Positions 1 to 8,539 of a DNA stretch of 64,000 nucleotides are shown piece after piece. Location of the stretch: contig NZ_JAFEWD010000005.1 in NCBI RefSeq assembly GCF_017355855.1, forward strand, positions 124,001-188,000, in the 5' to 3' direction. The position numbers were made by a program, and so were the translations under genes. Under the pieces are notes generated by a model. The model made no database searches and was not told the DNA's origin. It was given only the letters and a program-made list of their open reading frames with translations. Within the stretch, counting starts at the first letter, position 1; every line of letters begins with the position of its first letter. This DNA comes from Pedobacter sp. SYSU D00535 (GTDB taxonomy: Bacteria > Bacteroidota > Bacteroidia > Sphingobacteriales > Sphingobacteriaceae).

Positions 1-16
1 CAGAAAAATCAATCAG

Positions 17-1309
17 ATGAAGCCTAAAATGATCTATACTTTTTCAGCAGCGGTGGTCATGCTTGCTCTTACAGGAATGCGTCCGGTAGTATTCAGCCAA
101 AATAAAACTACAAACAGCCGGGCAGCCAAAGCCGCCTTTGAAACAGGCGTTTACCCCAATTTATTTCTTCAAGCGGGATACAGCCAGGCAGCTATAGACG
201 CGAAAGTAGCCCGTGCATATTACGATGTGTTTGAAGGGCCAAACCGTGTGTATTTCGAAGTGGGAGATTCGATGGCCTACGTATCCGACCTTAAAAATAA
301 GGACGCGAGAACCGAAGGGTTGTCTTATGGGATGATGGCAGCGGTTCAACTGAACAAGAAGGAGGTCTTCGATCGCATCTGGCGTTGGTCCAAAAAATAT
401 CTCCAGCACCAGGAGGGGCCGAGGAAGGGCTATTTTGCCTGGAGCATCAATCCGAAAACCATGAAGAAAAATTCTGAAGGTTCGGCCTCAGATGGAGAGT
501 TATATTATGTTACCAGTTTATTGTTCGCCGCGAATCGCTGGGGTAATGATACAGGCATCGACTACTATAAAGAAGCCAGGGGAATATTGGACGAGATGTG
601 GAAGAAAGATGGGACCGGAAATATCTACCACCTTATTAATACCGAGCATAAGCAGATTACCTTCGTGCCCGAAGGCGACAACTATAAGTGGACGGATCCA
701 TCCTACCATTTGCCTGCTTTTTTTGAAATCTGGGCATTGTATGCGAAGGACGGACACGAACAGTTTTACCGTGACTGTGCTGACACTGCCAGGGCTTTCT
801 TGCACCGGGCTTGTCATCCGGTAACGGGGCTTAATCCCGACTATTCTGAATTCAGCGGCGCTCCCCGTGATACCCGTTGGGCACCCGTCGCTTTTCGTTA
901 CGATTCCTGGCGTGTGCCCTTTAACATCTCCATGGACTACGTATGGTTTGGGAAGGACAAGAGCTGGCAGGAAGATTACGCCCGCCGTTTTCAGGGCTTC
1001 CTTCGTTCTAAGGGAATTGATACGTTCGAAGACCAGTTTAACCTGGACGGCACCCGGCCCGACTTTATCCTTCAGGCTGGTCCGGTAAAGAAGTTAAGGC
1101 ATTCGATCGGTCTGGTATCCACAGCTGCTACCGCTTCTTTCATGAACAGGGACCGTAAAACCCTCGACTTTGTACATGCGCTCTGGAAGGCGAAGCTTGA
1201 GCCCTACGAAGACGGCTACTTCGACCCCTATTATGATGGCTTATTGTATTTGTTCAGTCTGATGCATTTGAGTGGGAAGTATCAGATCATAACGCCGGGA
1301 TTTAAGTAA
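17..1309 (+). CDS. GH8 reducing-end xylose-releasing exo-oligoxylanase
   Basis: This is a glycoside hydrolase family 8 enzyme of 430 residues. It most resembles reducing-end exo-oligoxylanases (Rex), which clip xylose from short xylo-oligosaccharides with inversion. An N-terminal signal peptide (about residues 1-27, ending VVFSQ) points to the periplasm. The family general acid is E100 in DARTEGLSYGMM, a substrate-binding aspartate is D159 in SASDGELYY, and the catalytic base is probably D296 in YDSWRVPFN. The GH43 gene starts 71 bp downstream on the same strand, so the two are probably co-transcribed. The GH8 call is firm. Rex specificity rather than endo-xylanase or chitosanase is inferred from length and xylan context. 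Only 16 bp of upstream sequence is visible, so its promoter is outside the window. Confidence 0.88.
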   Translation: MKPKMIYTFSAAVVMLALTGMRPVVFSQNKTTNSRAAKAAFETGVYPNLFLQAGYSQAAIDAKVARAYYDVFEGPNRVYFEVGDSMAYVSDLKNKDARTEGLSYGMMAAVQLNKKEVFDRIWRWSKKYLQHQEGPRKGYFAWSINPKTMKKNSEGSASDGELYYVTSLLFAANRWGNDTGIDYYKEARGILDEMWKKDGTGNIYHLINTEHKQITFVPEGDNYKWTDPSYHLPAFFEIWALYAKDGHEQFYRDCADTARAFLHRACHPVTGLNPDYSEFSGAPRDTRWAPVAFRYDSWRVPFNISMDYVWFGKDKSWQEDYARRFQGFLRSKGIDTFEDQFNLDGTRPDFILQAGPVKKLRHSIGLVSTAATASFMNRDRKTLDFVHALWKAKLEPYEDGYFDPYYDGLLYLFSLMHLSGKYQIITPGFK

Positions 1310-1380
1310 ATATTGAAGGGGGGTGCTCATAAGCTGTAGCTCTGATCACGAAGAGGGCGTTAGCATTAAAAATTAATCCA

Positions 1381-3012
1381 ATGAAGAGAATAGTTGTACT
1401 TGCAGCAATTGTAATGTTCTCCGCGTGTAATACCTCAAAAAAAATTAATACCCACCGGACGCACGATACAACCAGGGAGGCAAATGTTAAGGCCACGACT
1501 GCTTATACGAACCCCATCATGTGGGCCGACGTTCCTGATCTTTCTGTTACCCGGGTGGGTAGCGACTACTATCTGATCAGCACTACCATGCACCTGATGC
1601 CCGGTGCTCCCGTTATGAAGTCAAGGGATTTGGTACACTGGGAAGTTGCGAGCTATGTATTTGATCGGCTGGAAGATACTCCTAAATATGATTTGATCGA
1701 CGGCACAGTTTACGGCCGGGGGCAGTGGGCGTCCTCTATTCGTTATTACAAGGGCAAATATTACGTATTGTTTTCTCCGAACGATGCACCCTACCGGGCA
1801 TACATTTATTCCACTTCTGATCCTTCCGGGAAATGGGAGCTTGTGTCGAGAACGCCGCACTTTCATGATGCATCCCTCTTTTTCGAGGAGGACGGGAGGG
1901 TGTTTGTGTTTTCGGGAACGGGTTCGCTGCGAGAGTTGAAAAGCGATCTTTCCGATGTAAAGCCAGGCGGTGTTGATATCAAGATCTTTGAAAGAGATAA
2001 CGAAGAAACGGGTTTGTTGGAAGGGAGTCAGGTCACTAAATATAACGGAAGGTACTATTTGCTGATGATCTCCTGGCCAAAGAACGGCAAAAGACGACAA
2101 GTTTGTTATCGCGCAGATAAGATCACAGGCCCTTATGAAAAAAAGGTAATTCTGGAAGATGATTTTGCTGGCTTTCCGTATGTGGGCCAGGGCACCATTA
2201 TCGATGATGAGAAAGGAAACTGGTATGGGTTAGTGTTCCAGGATCGTGGCGGTGTTGGCCGGGTACCTCTTCTAATGCCCTGCCGCTGGGTAGATGCCTG
2301 GCCAATGCTGGGGGATAAAAATGGGAAGGTGCCGTTGAACGGTCGAATTCCACTGAAAACTTTTGACCCCGGAAGACGAATTGTCGAGGGCGACGAGTTT
2401 TCGAGTAACAAACTGAACATTACCTGGCAGTGGAACCATAATCCGGTCACTGATGCCTGGAGTCTCACCGAGCGTCCCGGCTTCTTACGCCTTAGAACTA
2501 GCAGGGTAGTCGACAATTTGTACGCTGCTCCCAACACCATTACACAACGAATGGAAGGCCCGCAGTGCAGTGGTACGGTAGCTATTGACATTTCAAAGAT
2601 GAAAGATGGCGATGTCGCTGGTTTTAGCGCGTTTAACGGGCACGCAGGTCTCCTTTCAATTATCAGGGATGGGGACAAAAAATACCTGGTAATGTCTACT
2701 AACGTCGTAGACCTCGACAACCGGACAAAGGCAATTAAGGCCGTTGCAGCGGAGGAGAAAGACCGTATCGAGTTGACTTCAGACTTTATTTACCTGCGTA
2801 TCGACGCCGATTTTAACTTGAATAAGGATCTCGCCACGTTTCACTACAGCTCAGACAACATTAACTGGAAATCTATAGGTGGTGAGTTTAAAATGCGCTT
2901 CGACTATATGAAGCTTTTTATGGGTACCAGGTTTGCCATCTCTAATTATGCTACAAAGCATTTGGGTGGCTATATAGATGTAGATTTTTTTAAATATGAG
3001 AGAAAGGCTTGA
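1381..3012 (+). CDS. GH43 beta-xylosidase/arabinofuranosidase lipoprotein
   Basis: The product is a 543-residue family 43 glycosidase with the lipobox FSAC (lipidated C16), so it is probably membrane-anchored. The N-terminal five-bladed propeller carries the expected triad: base D53 in VPDLS, pKa modulator D163 in FHDASLFF and general acid E214 in LLEGSQV. Residues from about 330 onwards form the C-terminal beta-sandwich common in GH43 beta-xylosidases (the long subfamily 11/12-like architecture). It likely removes xylose or arabinose from (arabino)xylo-oligosaccharides. Family membership is clear from the sequence, but the exact sugar released cannot be told from it. A 188-bp gap separates it from the next GH43 gene, and I see no terminator in that gap. 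Confidence 0.88.
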   Translation: MKRIVVLAAIVMFSACNTSKKINTHRTHDTTREANVKATTAYTNPIMWADVPDLSVTRVGSDYYLISTTMHLMPGAPVMKSRDLVHWEVASYVFDRLEDTPKYDLIDGTVYGRGQWASSIRYYKGKYYVLFSPNDAPYRAYIYSTSDPSGKWELVSRTPHFHDASLFFEEDGRVFVFSGTGSLRELKSDLSDVKPGGVDIKIFERDNEETGLLEGSQVTKYNGRYYLLMISWPKNGKRRQVCYRADKITGPYEKKVILEDDFAGFPYVGQGTIIDDEKGNWYGLVFQDRGGVGRVPLLMPCRWVDAWPMLGDKNGKVPLNGRIPLKTFDPGRRIVEGDEFSSNKLNITWQWNHNPVTDAWSLTERPGFLRLRTSRVVDNLYAAPNTITQRMEGPQCSGTVAIDISKMKDGDVAGFSAFNGHAGLLSIIRDGDKKYLVMSTNVVDLDNRTKAIKAVAAEEKDRIELTSDFIYLRIDADFNLNKDLATFHYSSDNINWKSIGGEFKMRFDYMKLFMGTRFAISNYATKHLGGYIDVDFFKYERKA

Positions 3013-3200
3013 TATCCTGCCATGCTTATTCACGCCGATCCACGAGGTAGTTTTAATATTCCAGAGGTCAGTGTTGCTTCCATTATTAGCTTCAACAGTC
3101 ACGACAGCAATTCTGATGTACTTGATTATATTTCTTATTGTATCAAAAAGCGATAGCTGCATAAGATGCAGGACTAACTTTATCCGACAGACATCCAGAA

Positions 3201-4577
3201 ATGAAGACAAAAGAACTTAAACGAATTTTTTGGGTGCAAGCCCTTATAATTTGCTTTTTTTTACAAGCGGCCTACGCCCAGAATCCCATTGTGCAAACTG
3301 CGTATACCGCAGACCCTGCTCCAATGGTTTACAAGGATAAATTATACCTATACACCAGTCACGATGAAGATCAGTCGACCTGGTTTGTGATGAATGACTG
3401 GAAGCTGTATACCACCAGCGATATGGTGAACTGGACAGATCATGGTGCGGTCGCGTCTTATAAAATATTCGACTGGGCAAAAGGGGATGCCTGGGCGATA
3501 CAAGTGGTAGAGCGGGACGGAAAGTTTTACCTCTATGCACCAATAACAGCTAAGGCAACCAATGGTCCTGCCATCGGAGTGGCTGTATCAGATAGCCCCT
3601 ATGGTCCTTTCATTGATCCCTTGGGAAAACCTTTGGTTCGATCGGGCAAGGGCGACATCGACCCTACCGTGTTTATTGACGACGATGGCCAGGCTTACCT
3701 GTACTGGGGGAATCCCTATTGCTACTATGTAAAGCTCAATGAGGACATGATCTCATACTCGGGAGAAATTGTAAAGGTACCGATGAGCGAAGCTTCTTTT
3801 GGTAAGCGAGCAGGTGATGTGCCCGAACGTCCTACGGCTTATGAAGAGGGTCCATGGCTGTATAAACGTAAAAATATGTACTACCTGCTCTGGGCCGGCG
3901 GTCCTCTTCCGGAGCACATCGGCTACTCTACAAGTAAGAGCCCTACCGGTCCCTGGGAAAACAGAGGCACACTCATGGCTACAGAACCGGGAGCCTTCAC
4001 CAATCATCCTGGCTTGGTAGACTACCGCGGAAAGACCTATTTCTTTTATCACAACGGGGCCTTACCGGGAGGGGGTGGCTTTACCCGCTCGGTTGCAGTA
4101 GAGAAAGCTGAGTTTAATAAAGTCGGTACTATAAAGCCCATGAAAATGACCGGGGGAATCGAGAAAGGACTTGAACCGCTCAATCCCTATAAAAAAACCG
4201 AAGCGGAGACCATCGCCTATTCAGAGGGCGTAAAAGCTTCGCAGGGCAGTGAAGTGGGAGTATTTGTTAACGCACTGAAAAACGGCAGTTACCTGAAGGT
4301 AAGAGATGTCGATTTTCGTGAACAAGGAGCCGCCAAACTTACCGTTAGGATTGGAACTACCCATCACTCTGGTGTAAGCATGGAAGTACGCATAGATAGT
4401 AGAGAGGGACCTCTTCTGACAACCTTTAAAGTGCCTTTAACAGGAGGAGATGATCGGTGGGCTTTGGAAACGACTAATATTCAGAGAGTGACAGGTGTCC
4501 ACGACCTGTACTTCATTTTCAAGGGAGAAAGACCGGGAAGGATCATGTATTTTGATTACTGGATGTTTTCCAAATAG
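3201..4577 (+). CDS. GH43 arabinofuranosidase/xylosidase with CBM6
   Basis: This is a 458-residue secreted family 43 glycosidase. The signal peptide ends near AAYAQ (residue 27). The propeller spans about 28-325, with base D38 in TADPAP, modulator D154 in GDIDPTVF and acid E216 in YEEGPW. A C-terminal family 6 carbohydrate-binding module spans about 330-458, starting [15 protein letters not shown] and ending YFDYWMF. The GH43-CBM6 pairing is common in enzymes that remove arabinose side chains from arabinoxylan, which fits the neighbouring genes. I cannot decide between arabinofuranosidase and xylosidase activity. It has a normal signal peptide rather than a lipobox, so it is probably periplasmic. 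Confidence 0.87.
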   Translation: MKTKELKRIFWVQALIICFFLQAAYAQNPIVQTAYTADPAPMVYKDKLYLYTSHDEDQSTWFVMNDWKLYTTSDMVNWTDHGAVASYKIFDWAKGDAWAIQVVERDGKFYLYAPITAKATNGPAIGVAVSDSPYGPFIDPLGKPLVRSGKGDIDPTVFIDDDGQAYLYWGNPYCYYVKLNEDMISYSGEIVKVPMSEASFGKRAGDVPERPTAYEEGPWLYKRKNMYYLLWAGGPLPEHIGYSTSKSPTGPWENRGTLMATEPGAFTNHPGLVDYRGKTYFFYHNGALPGGGGFTRSVAVEKAEFNKVGTIKPMKMTGGIEKGLEPLNPYKKTEAETIAYSEGVKASQGSEVGVFVNALKNGSYLKVRDVDFREQGAAKLTVRIGTTHHSGVSMEVRIDSREGPLLTTFKVPLTGGDDRWALETTNIQRVTGVHDLYFIFKGERPGRIMYFDYWMFSK

Positions 4578-5358
4578 TCAGGTTCGGCGATGGACATAAC
4601 ATGCTCACACTCCATTCAGAGCAAAAGAAAGTCGGGCTGTGCCAACGTTCTCGAGAATTTTCAGAAGGATAAGAAGGGATTTATAAAGGTTAGCCCCCTT
4701 ATCTTCAGAATTTTCAAAGAATTTGGACTGCAAAAATACCTCAGGATTATGATATGATAATTTTTTTGGACCAGCAATGTCAACGTTGGCATAAAAGAGG
4801 GCGTTTCTTTGATAAGTGCTGCTCCCGAGTCTTTAAGTGAACAAATGGAATATCATTATGAACAAATGTGCCATCCCTAAAAACGCGCCGAAGCGATCTT
4901 TAGATAATCAAAACGCCCAACGAGGAACAATTTCCGAAGGTTTTGATTGCTGACCAGGACGAAGCCGGGCACCTCAATTAGGGTGTCTAAAAAGAAATGA
5001 TTACAAGTTACGAAACAACTAATTCAAACTATATGCTAGGACTTTTACAAGCCAGAGGTAATTATCTCGAAGTAATCCCCACCAGTATTGCAACTTTCGC
5101 GACCAAAGATGGAAGCGGATAGAAGCTAGCGAGTTCTTAATTATTTCACTCGGATGCAAAACCTAAGTGATGCCCACAGGGGACGTATCACTGCGACAAA
5201 TTTCTAATCAAACTAAATTAAACCTAATGTAATGAACAGACTAACTACTCTCTTGAGGGAATCTCCCTTAACCGGCTTTTTATTTTCGGGACGTGGCTTC
5301 GAAATAAAGCAGTAAAAAGAACTAAACTCACTTTCTATTTTCTAAAAAGCATTAAATA
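4578..5358. other. 781-bp gap upstream of the SusCD operon
   Basis: No intact gene is visible here. The stretch holds a 10-bp direct repeat AGAATTTTCA (4654-4663 and 4707-4716), a second direct repeat TGAACAAATG (4838-4847 and 4859-4868, 21 bp apart), and broken reading frames that faintly resemble histidine-kinase and receiver sequence (4776-5096, listed separately). A 42-codon open frame at 4997-5122 has no recognisable relatives. Near the operon start are AGGGA-ATC-TCCCT (5256-5268) and TATTTTCG (5281-5288). The latter could be a weak -7 element, but no well-spaced TTTG lies upstream. The operon promoter is presumably in this gap. Confidence 0.5.
4776..5096 (+). pseudogene. Possible decayed hybrid-kinase/response-regulator remnant
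   Basis: Reading across frames, 4788-4880 gives a piece (GIKEGVSLIS...PESL...YHYEQM) that recalls the start of a histidine-kinase ATPase domain. Positions 4934-4978 give PKVLIADQDEAGHLN, like the acidic N-terminus of a receiver domain. In another frame, 5040-5096 gives DFYKPEVIISK followed by a stop and SPP, like the region around the receiver phospho-acceptor, with Lys where Asp is expected. The distance of about 39 codons between the last two pieces is close to that of a real receiver. Order (kinase, then receiver) is also right. Stops and frame changes break every piece. The resemblance was judged by eye and may be chance. Confidence 0.25.
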
Positions 5359-8300
5359 ATGGAAAATACTGTCATAGTATATCGCGACGTATCGAAGAAC
5401 TACCGCGAGCCGGTGCGTCGGCTAAAAAAAATAGGTGCCGCTTGCTTCGTATTTCTCCTACTATTTCATACAGTGCGAGCTCAGACCCGCGCCGTGAAAG
5501 GCGTGGTTCTGGACGCGCAACAAAACACGGTAATCGGGGCTACGGTAACTGTTAAAGGTACTACAGTACGTGCCGGAACAAATGAAAACGGCGAATTTTC
5601 GATAAATGTTCCCGAGACCGCCCAGACCCTGGTCGTTGCTTACATTGGGATGGTTACCCAGGAAGTTGATATCCGAGGCAAGAGCAGTGTTCGGATCGTC
5701 ATGAAGGACGACGTCTCCGAGCTCAAAGAAGTAGTGGTAGTTGGATACGGTACTCAGAAAAAGGCAACCGTTATTGGCGCCGTTACTCAGACTTCTGCAA
5801 GGGAACTGGAACGAACCGGCGGTGTGTCCAATGTCGCTGCGGCACTTACGGGTAATCTTCCCGGATTAATTACCACGCAGAGCTCTGGTATGCCTGGAGA
5901 AGAAAACCCACAAATCCTTATTCGCGGCCAAAGTTCCTGGAATAATAGTGCGCCTTTAATCCTGGTTGACGGCGTCGAGCGTCCTGAATTCTTTGCCCAG
6001 ATGGATGTTGGATCAGTAGAATCGATTTCGGTATTAAAAGATGCTTCTGCGACGGCAGTATACGGAAGCCGTGGAGCAAATGGAGTAATCATTGTAACCA
6101 CCAAACGAGGTGTTGATGGACGTGCTGAAGTTACCGGTAGGGTCAGTTCTACGTTCAAAACAGCGTCACAACTACCAGGAAAGCTTGATGCCTACGATGC
6201 AATAGGCATTCGGAACATGGCCATTGAAAGAGAGCTCGGTGCCAGTCCAGGTGAATGGAACAGCTATATACCCGAAGGGATACGTCTAAAATACCGCAAT
6301 CCTGCAAACGTGGAAGAGGCAGAGCGCTATCCCAATATCGACTGGCAAAGCGCGCTCTTCAAAGATTACGCGATGGCTTACAATGCCAATTTGGGTATAC
6401 GCGGCGGTACTAAGTTTACAAAATACTTTGCCAGCCTGGACTATCAGAAAGAAGGTGACCTGATGCGGGATTATGATAATAACCGTGGATATGAGCCAGG
6501 CTATGACTTTAACAGAATTAACGTAAGGAGTAACCTGGATTTTCAACTAACGCCCTCTACTGTCTTCAAAGTGGATTTAGGCGGGACTTATGGCATTCGT
6601 AAAACCCCCTGGCAGGGAGGTAACGATAATACTTTCTGGCAGGCAGCTTACACGAATGCCCCGGATGCCTTTATGCCCCTATATTCTAACGGCTTATATG
6701 GTTTTGCAGGCCCTGGTGGGGCGGGTACTAACTCTATACGTGCCCTAGCTGTCAGCGGATTGCAGTACATTACAACGGCCACCATCATGAGCAATTTTGT
6801 GCTGGAGCAAAAACTGGATAAATTGCTGAATGGCTTAAACTTTAGGGGTACTGTTTCCCTTGATAACCGTTTTAGGGAGATTGACAGAGGTATCAATGAT
6901 CTTAACAATGATGCGCAACAATTTTATATTGACCCGCGAACAGGTCAAGTTTCCTACTCCCGCGATTTTGATACTAATAGCCGTTTTGACTACTTCGAAC
7001 CATTGGCCTGGACATCTGGCGTTGGTTCAATAGACAATTCGCGGCAAAACGGAACTCAACGAAGGCTCTATTACCAGGGGCAACTTAACTACGCCCGGAC
7101 TTTTGCCAGGGATCATAATCTAACCCTGATGGGGGTTTTTAGCAGGCAGGAAGATGCGAGGGGAAGCATTATCCCTATCTATCGCGAAGACTGGGTGTTC
7201 CGTACCACTTATAATTTCAAAAACAAGTATTTGTTGGAGTACAATGGGGCGTATAACGGATCTGAGAAATTTGGACCCGGGTATAGATTCGCATTTTTCT
7301 CTTCCGGAGGCCTTGGCTATGTGCTGTCGGAGGAGAACTTTATGAAATCGCTGAAGTTCGTAGATCAATTTAAGTTACGTGCATCCTACGGTGAGGTAGG
7401 TGATGATTCGGGAGATCAACGGTTTTTATTCATGGACCAATGGTCGTACGGAGGACAATCCCTCCTGGATGGCGTTGGCGATCTCAACGCAGCTAGTCCT
7501 TACACATGGTACAGCCAATCTGGAATAGGGAATCCTAATATTAGATGGGAAACGGTTTACAAATACAATGCAGGAGCAGATTTTACTTTTTGGGGAGGGC
7601 TTTTGAGTGGTAATGTGGACGTATTCAGAGATAAACGGGTAGACGTTTTGATGTATAACGGCAGGGCTGTTCCAAGTTATTTCGGGGCAAACGCTCCAGC
7701 CGCTAACATTGGAAGGGTTACCACTCAGGGCTATGAGTTCGAACTGAGCGTAAGCCGATCTTGGAATAACATCCGTTTGTGGGCTGATTTTGCTATGACT
7801 CATGCGAAATCGAAAGTGCTGTTCAGAGATGATCCGGAGTTTATGGAGAATTACCGCAAACAGGCAGGATTTCCTTTAGGCCAAACACGATCCCACGTTA
7901 GTCAAGGATACTACAACAATTGGGATGAACTGTATGGCAGCACTCCTCATGACACGGAGAATTTGAACAGATTTCCCGGAGGGTATTTCATCCTCGACTA
8001 CAATGCTGACGGAGTGATTGACAATTTCGACTCGGTACCTTACGGGTACTCTAATACGCCAGAGAACACTTTCAATTTCAACATTGGAGGGGAGTGGAAA
8101 GGATTGAGTTTATTCCTGCAATTCTACGGAGTAAATAATGTGAATAGAAATGTGCCATTCACCAGTTTGAACGGAAGGCAGAATCTTGTGTATGACGAAG
8201 GTTCCTACTGGTCTCCGCAAAACATGAACGCTGATTCTCCATTACCACGATTCACCCGAGGTGCAGGATACATCATGGGATCACGCTATCAGTATGATGG

Positions 8301-8529
8301 GTCCTACTTCCGACTTAAAAATGCAGAAATCGCCTATCGCTTCCAGCCCTCACAAATAAGGCGTCTTGGCCTTAGCGGTTTACGGGTATTTGCAAACGGT
8401 AACAACTTGTTACTGTGGACAAAGATGCCAGATGACAGGGAGTCAAACTTCTCAACAAATAATAACGGCGCCGGTGGAGCTTATCCCACCTTGAGAAGGT
8501 TCAATTTGGGTTTAAATGTTACGTTTTAA
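5359..8529 (+). CDS. SusC/RagA TonB-linked outer-membrane transporter (XusA-like)
   Basis: This 1056-residue SusC-family porin imports oligosaccharides across the outer membrane using TonB energy. After a long N-terminus and signal peptide (cleavage near VRAQT, about residue 42) comes a carboxypeptidase-regulatory-like domain (about 46-118, VKGVVLDAQQNTVIGATVTVKG). A canonical TonB-box region follows (about 121-133, ELKEVVVVGYGTQ), then a plug with LYGSRGANG-type sequence (VYGSRGANGVIIVTTKRG) and a beta-barrel ending in Phe. The start at 5359 leaves about 20 residues before the hydrophobic stretch; no better start is visible. It heads an operon with its SusD partner 10 bp downstream. Xylo-oligosaccharides as substrate are inferred from the surrounding hydrolases. 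Confidence 0.93.
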   Translation: MENTVIVYRDVSKNYREPVRRLKKIGAACFVFLLLFHTVRAQTRAVKGVVLDAQQNTVIGATVTVKGTTVRAGTNENGEFSINVPETAQTLVVAYIGMVTQEVDIRGKSSVRIVMKDDVSELKEVVVVGYGTQKKATVIGAVTQTSARELERTGGVSNVAAALTGNLPGLITTQSSGMPGEENPQILIRGQSSWNNSAPLILVDGVERPEFFAQMDVGSVESISVLKDASATAVYGSRGANGVIIVTTKRGVDGRAEVTGRVSSTFKTASQLPGKLDAYDAIGIRNMAIERELGASPGEWNSYIPEGIRLKYRNPANVEEAERYPNIDWQSALFKDYAMAYNANLGIRGGTKFTKYFASLDYQKEGDLMRDYDNNRGYEPGYDFNRINVRSNLDFQLTPSTVFKVDLGGTYGIRKTPWQGGNDNTFWQAAYTNAPDAFMPLYSNGLYGFAGPGGAGTNSIRALAVSGLQYITTATIMSNFVLEQKLDKLLNGLNFRGTVSLDNRFREIDRGINDLNNDAQQFYIDPRTGQVSYSRDFDTNSRFDYFEPLAWTSGVGSIDNSRQNGTQRRLYYQGQLNYARTFARDHNLTLMGVFSRQEDARGSIIPIYREDWVFRTTYNFKNKYLLEYNGAYNGSEKFGPGYRFAFFSSGGLGYVLSEENFMKSLKFVDQFKLRASYGEVGDDSGDQRFLFMDQWSYGGQSLLDGVGDLNAASPYTWYSQSGIGNPNIRWETVYKYNAGADFTFWGGLLSGNVDVFRDKRVDVLMYNGRAVPSYFGANAPAANIGRVTTQGYEFELSVSRSWNNIRLWADFAMTHAKSKVLFRDDPEFMENYRKQAGFPLGQTRSHVSQGYYNNWDELYGSTPHDTENLNRFPGGYFILDYNADGVIDNFDSVPYGYSNTPENTFNFNIGGEWKGLSLFLQFYGVNNVNRNVPFTSLNGRQNLVYDEGSYWSPQNMNADSPLPRFTRGAGYIMGSRYQYDGSYFRLKNAEIAYRFQPSQIRRLGLSGLRVFANGNNLLLWTKMPDDRESNFSTNNNGAGGAYPTLRRFNLGLNVTF

Positions 8530-8539
8530 ACAAAAAACT

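Noticed and set aside
2133-2720. Long antisense open frame of 195 codons inside the GH43 lipoprotein gene
   Set aside because: It lies wholly within a clear GH43 coding region, and its translation has no domain-like pattern.
2996-3220. 74-codon open frame with a hydrophobic segment between the two GH43 genes
   Set aside because: It overlaps the ends of both genes, has no usable start context and looks like chance coding in a short gap.
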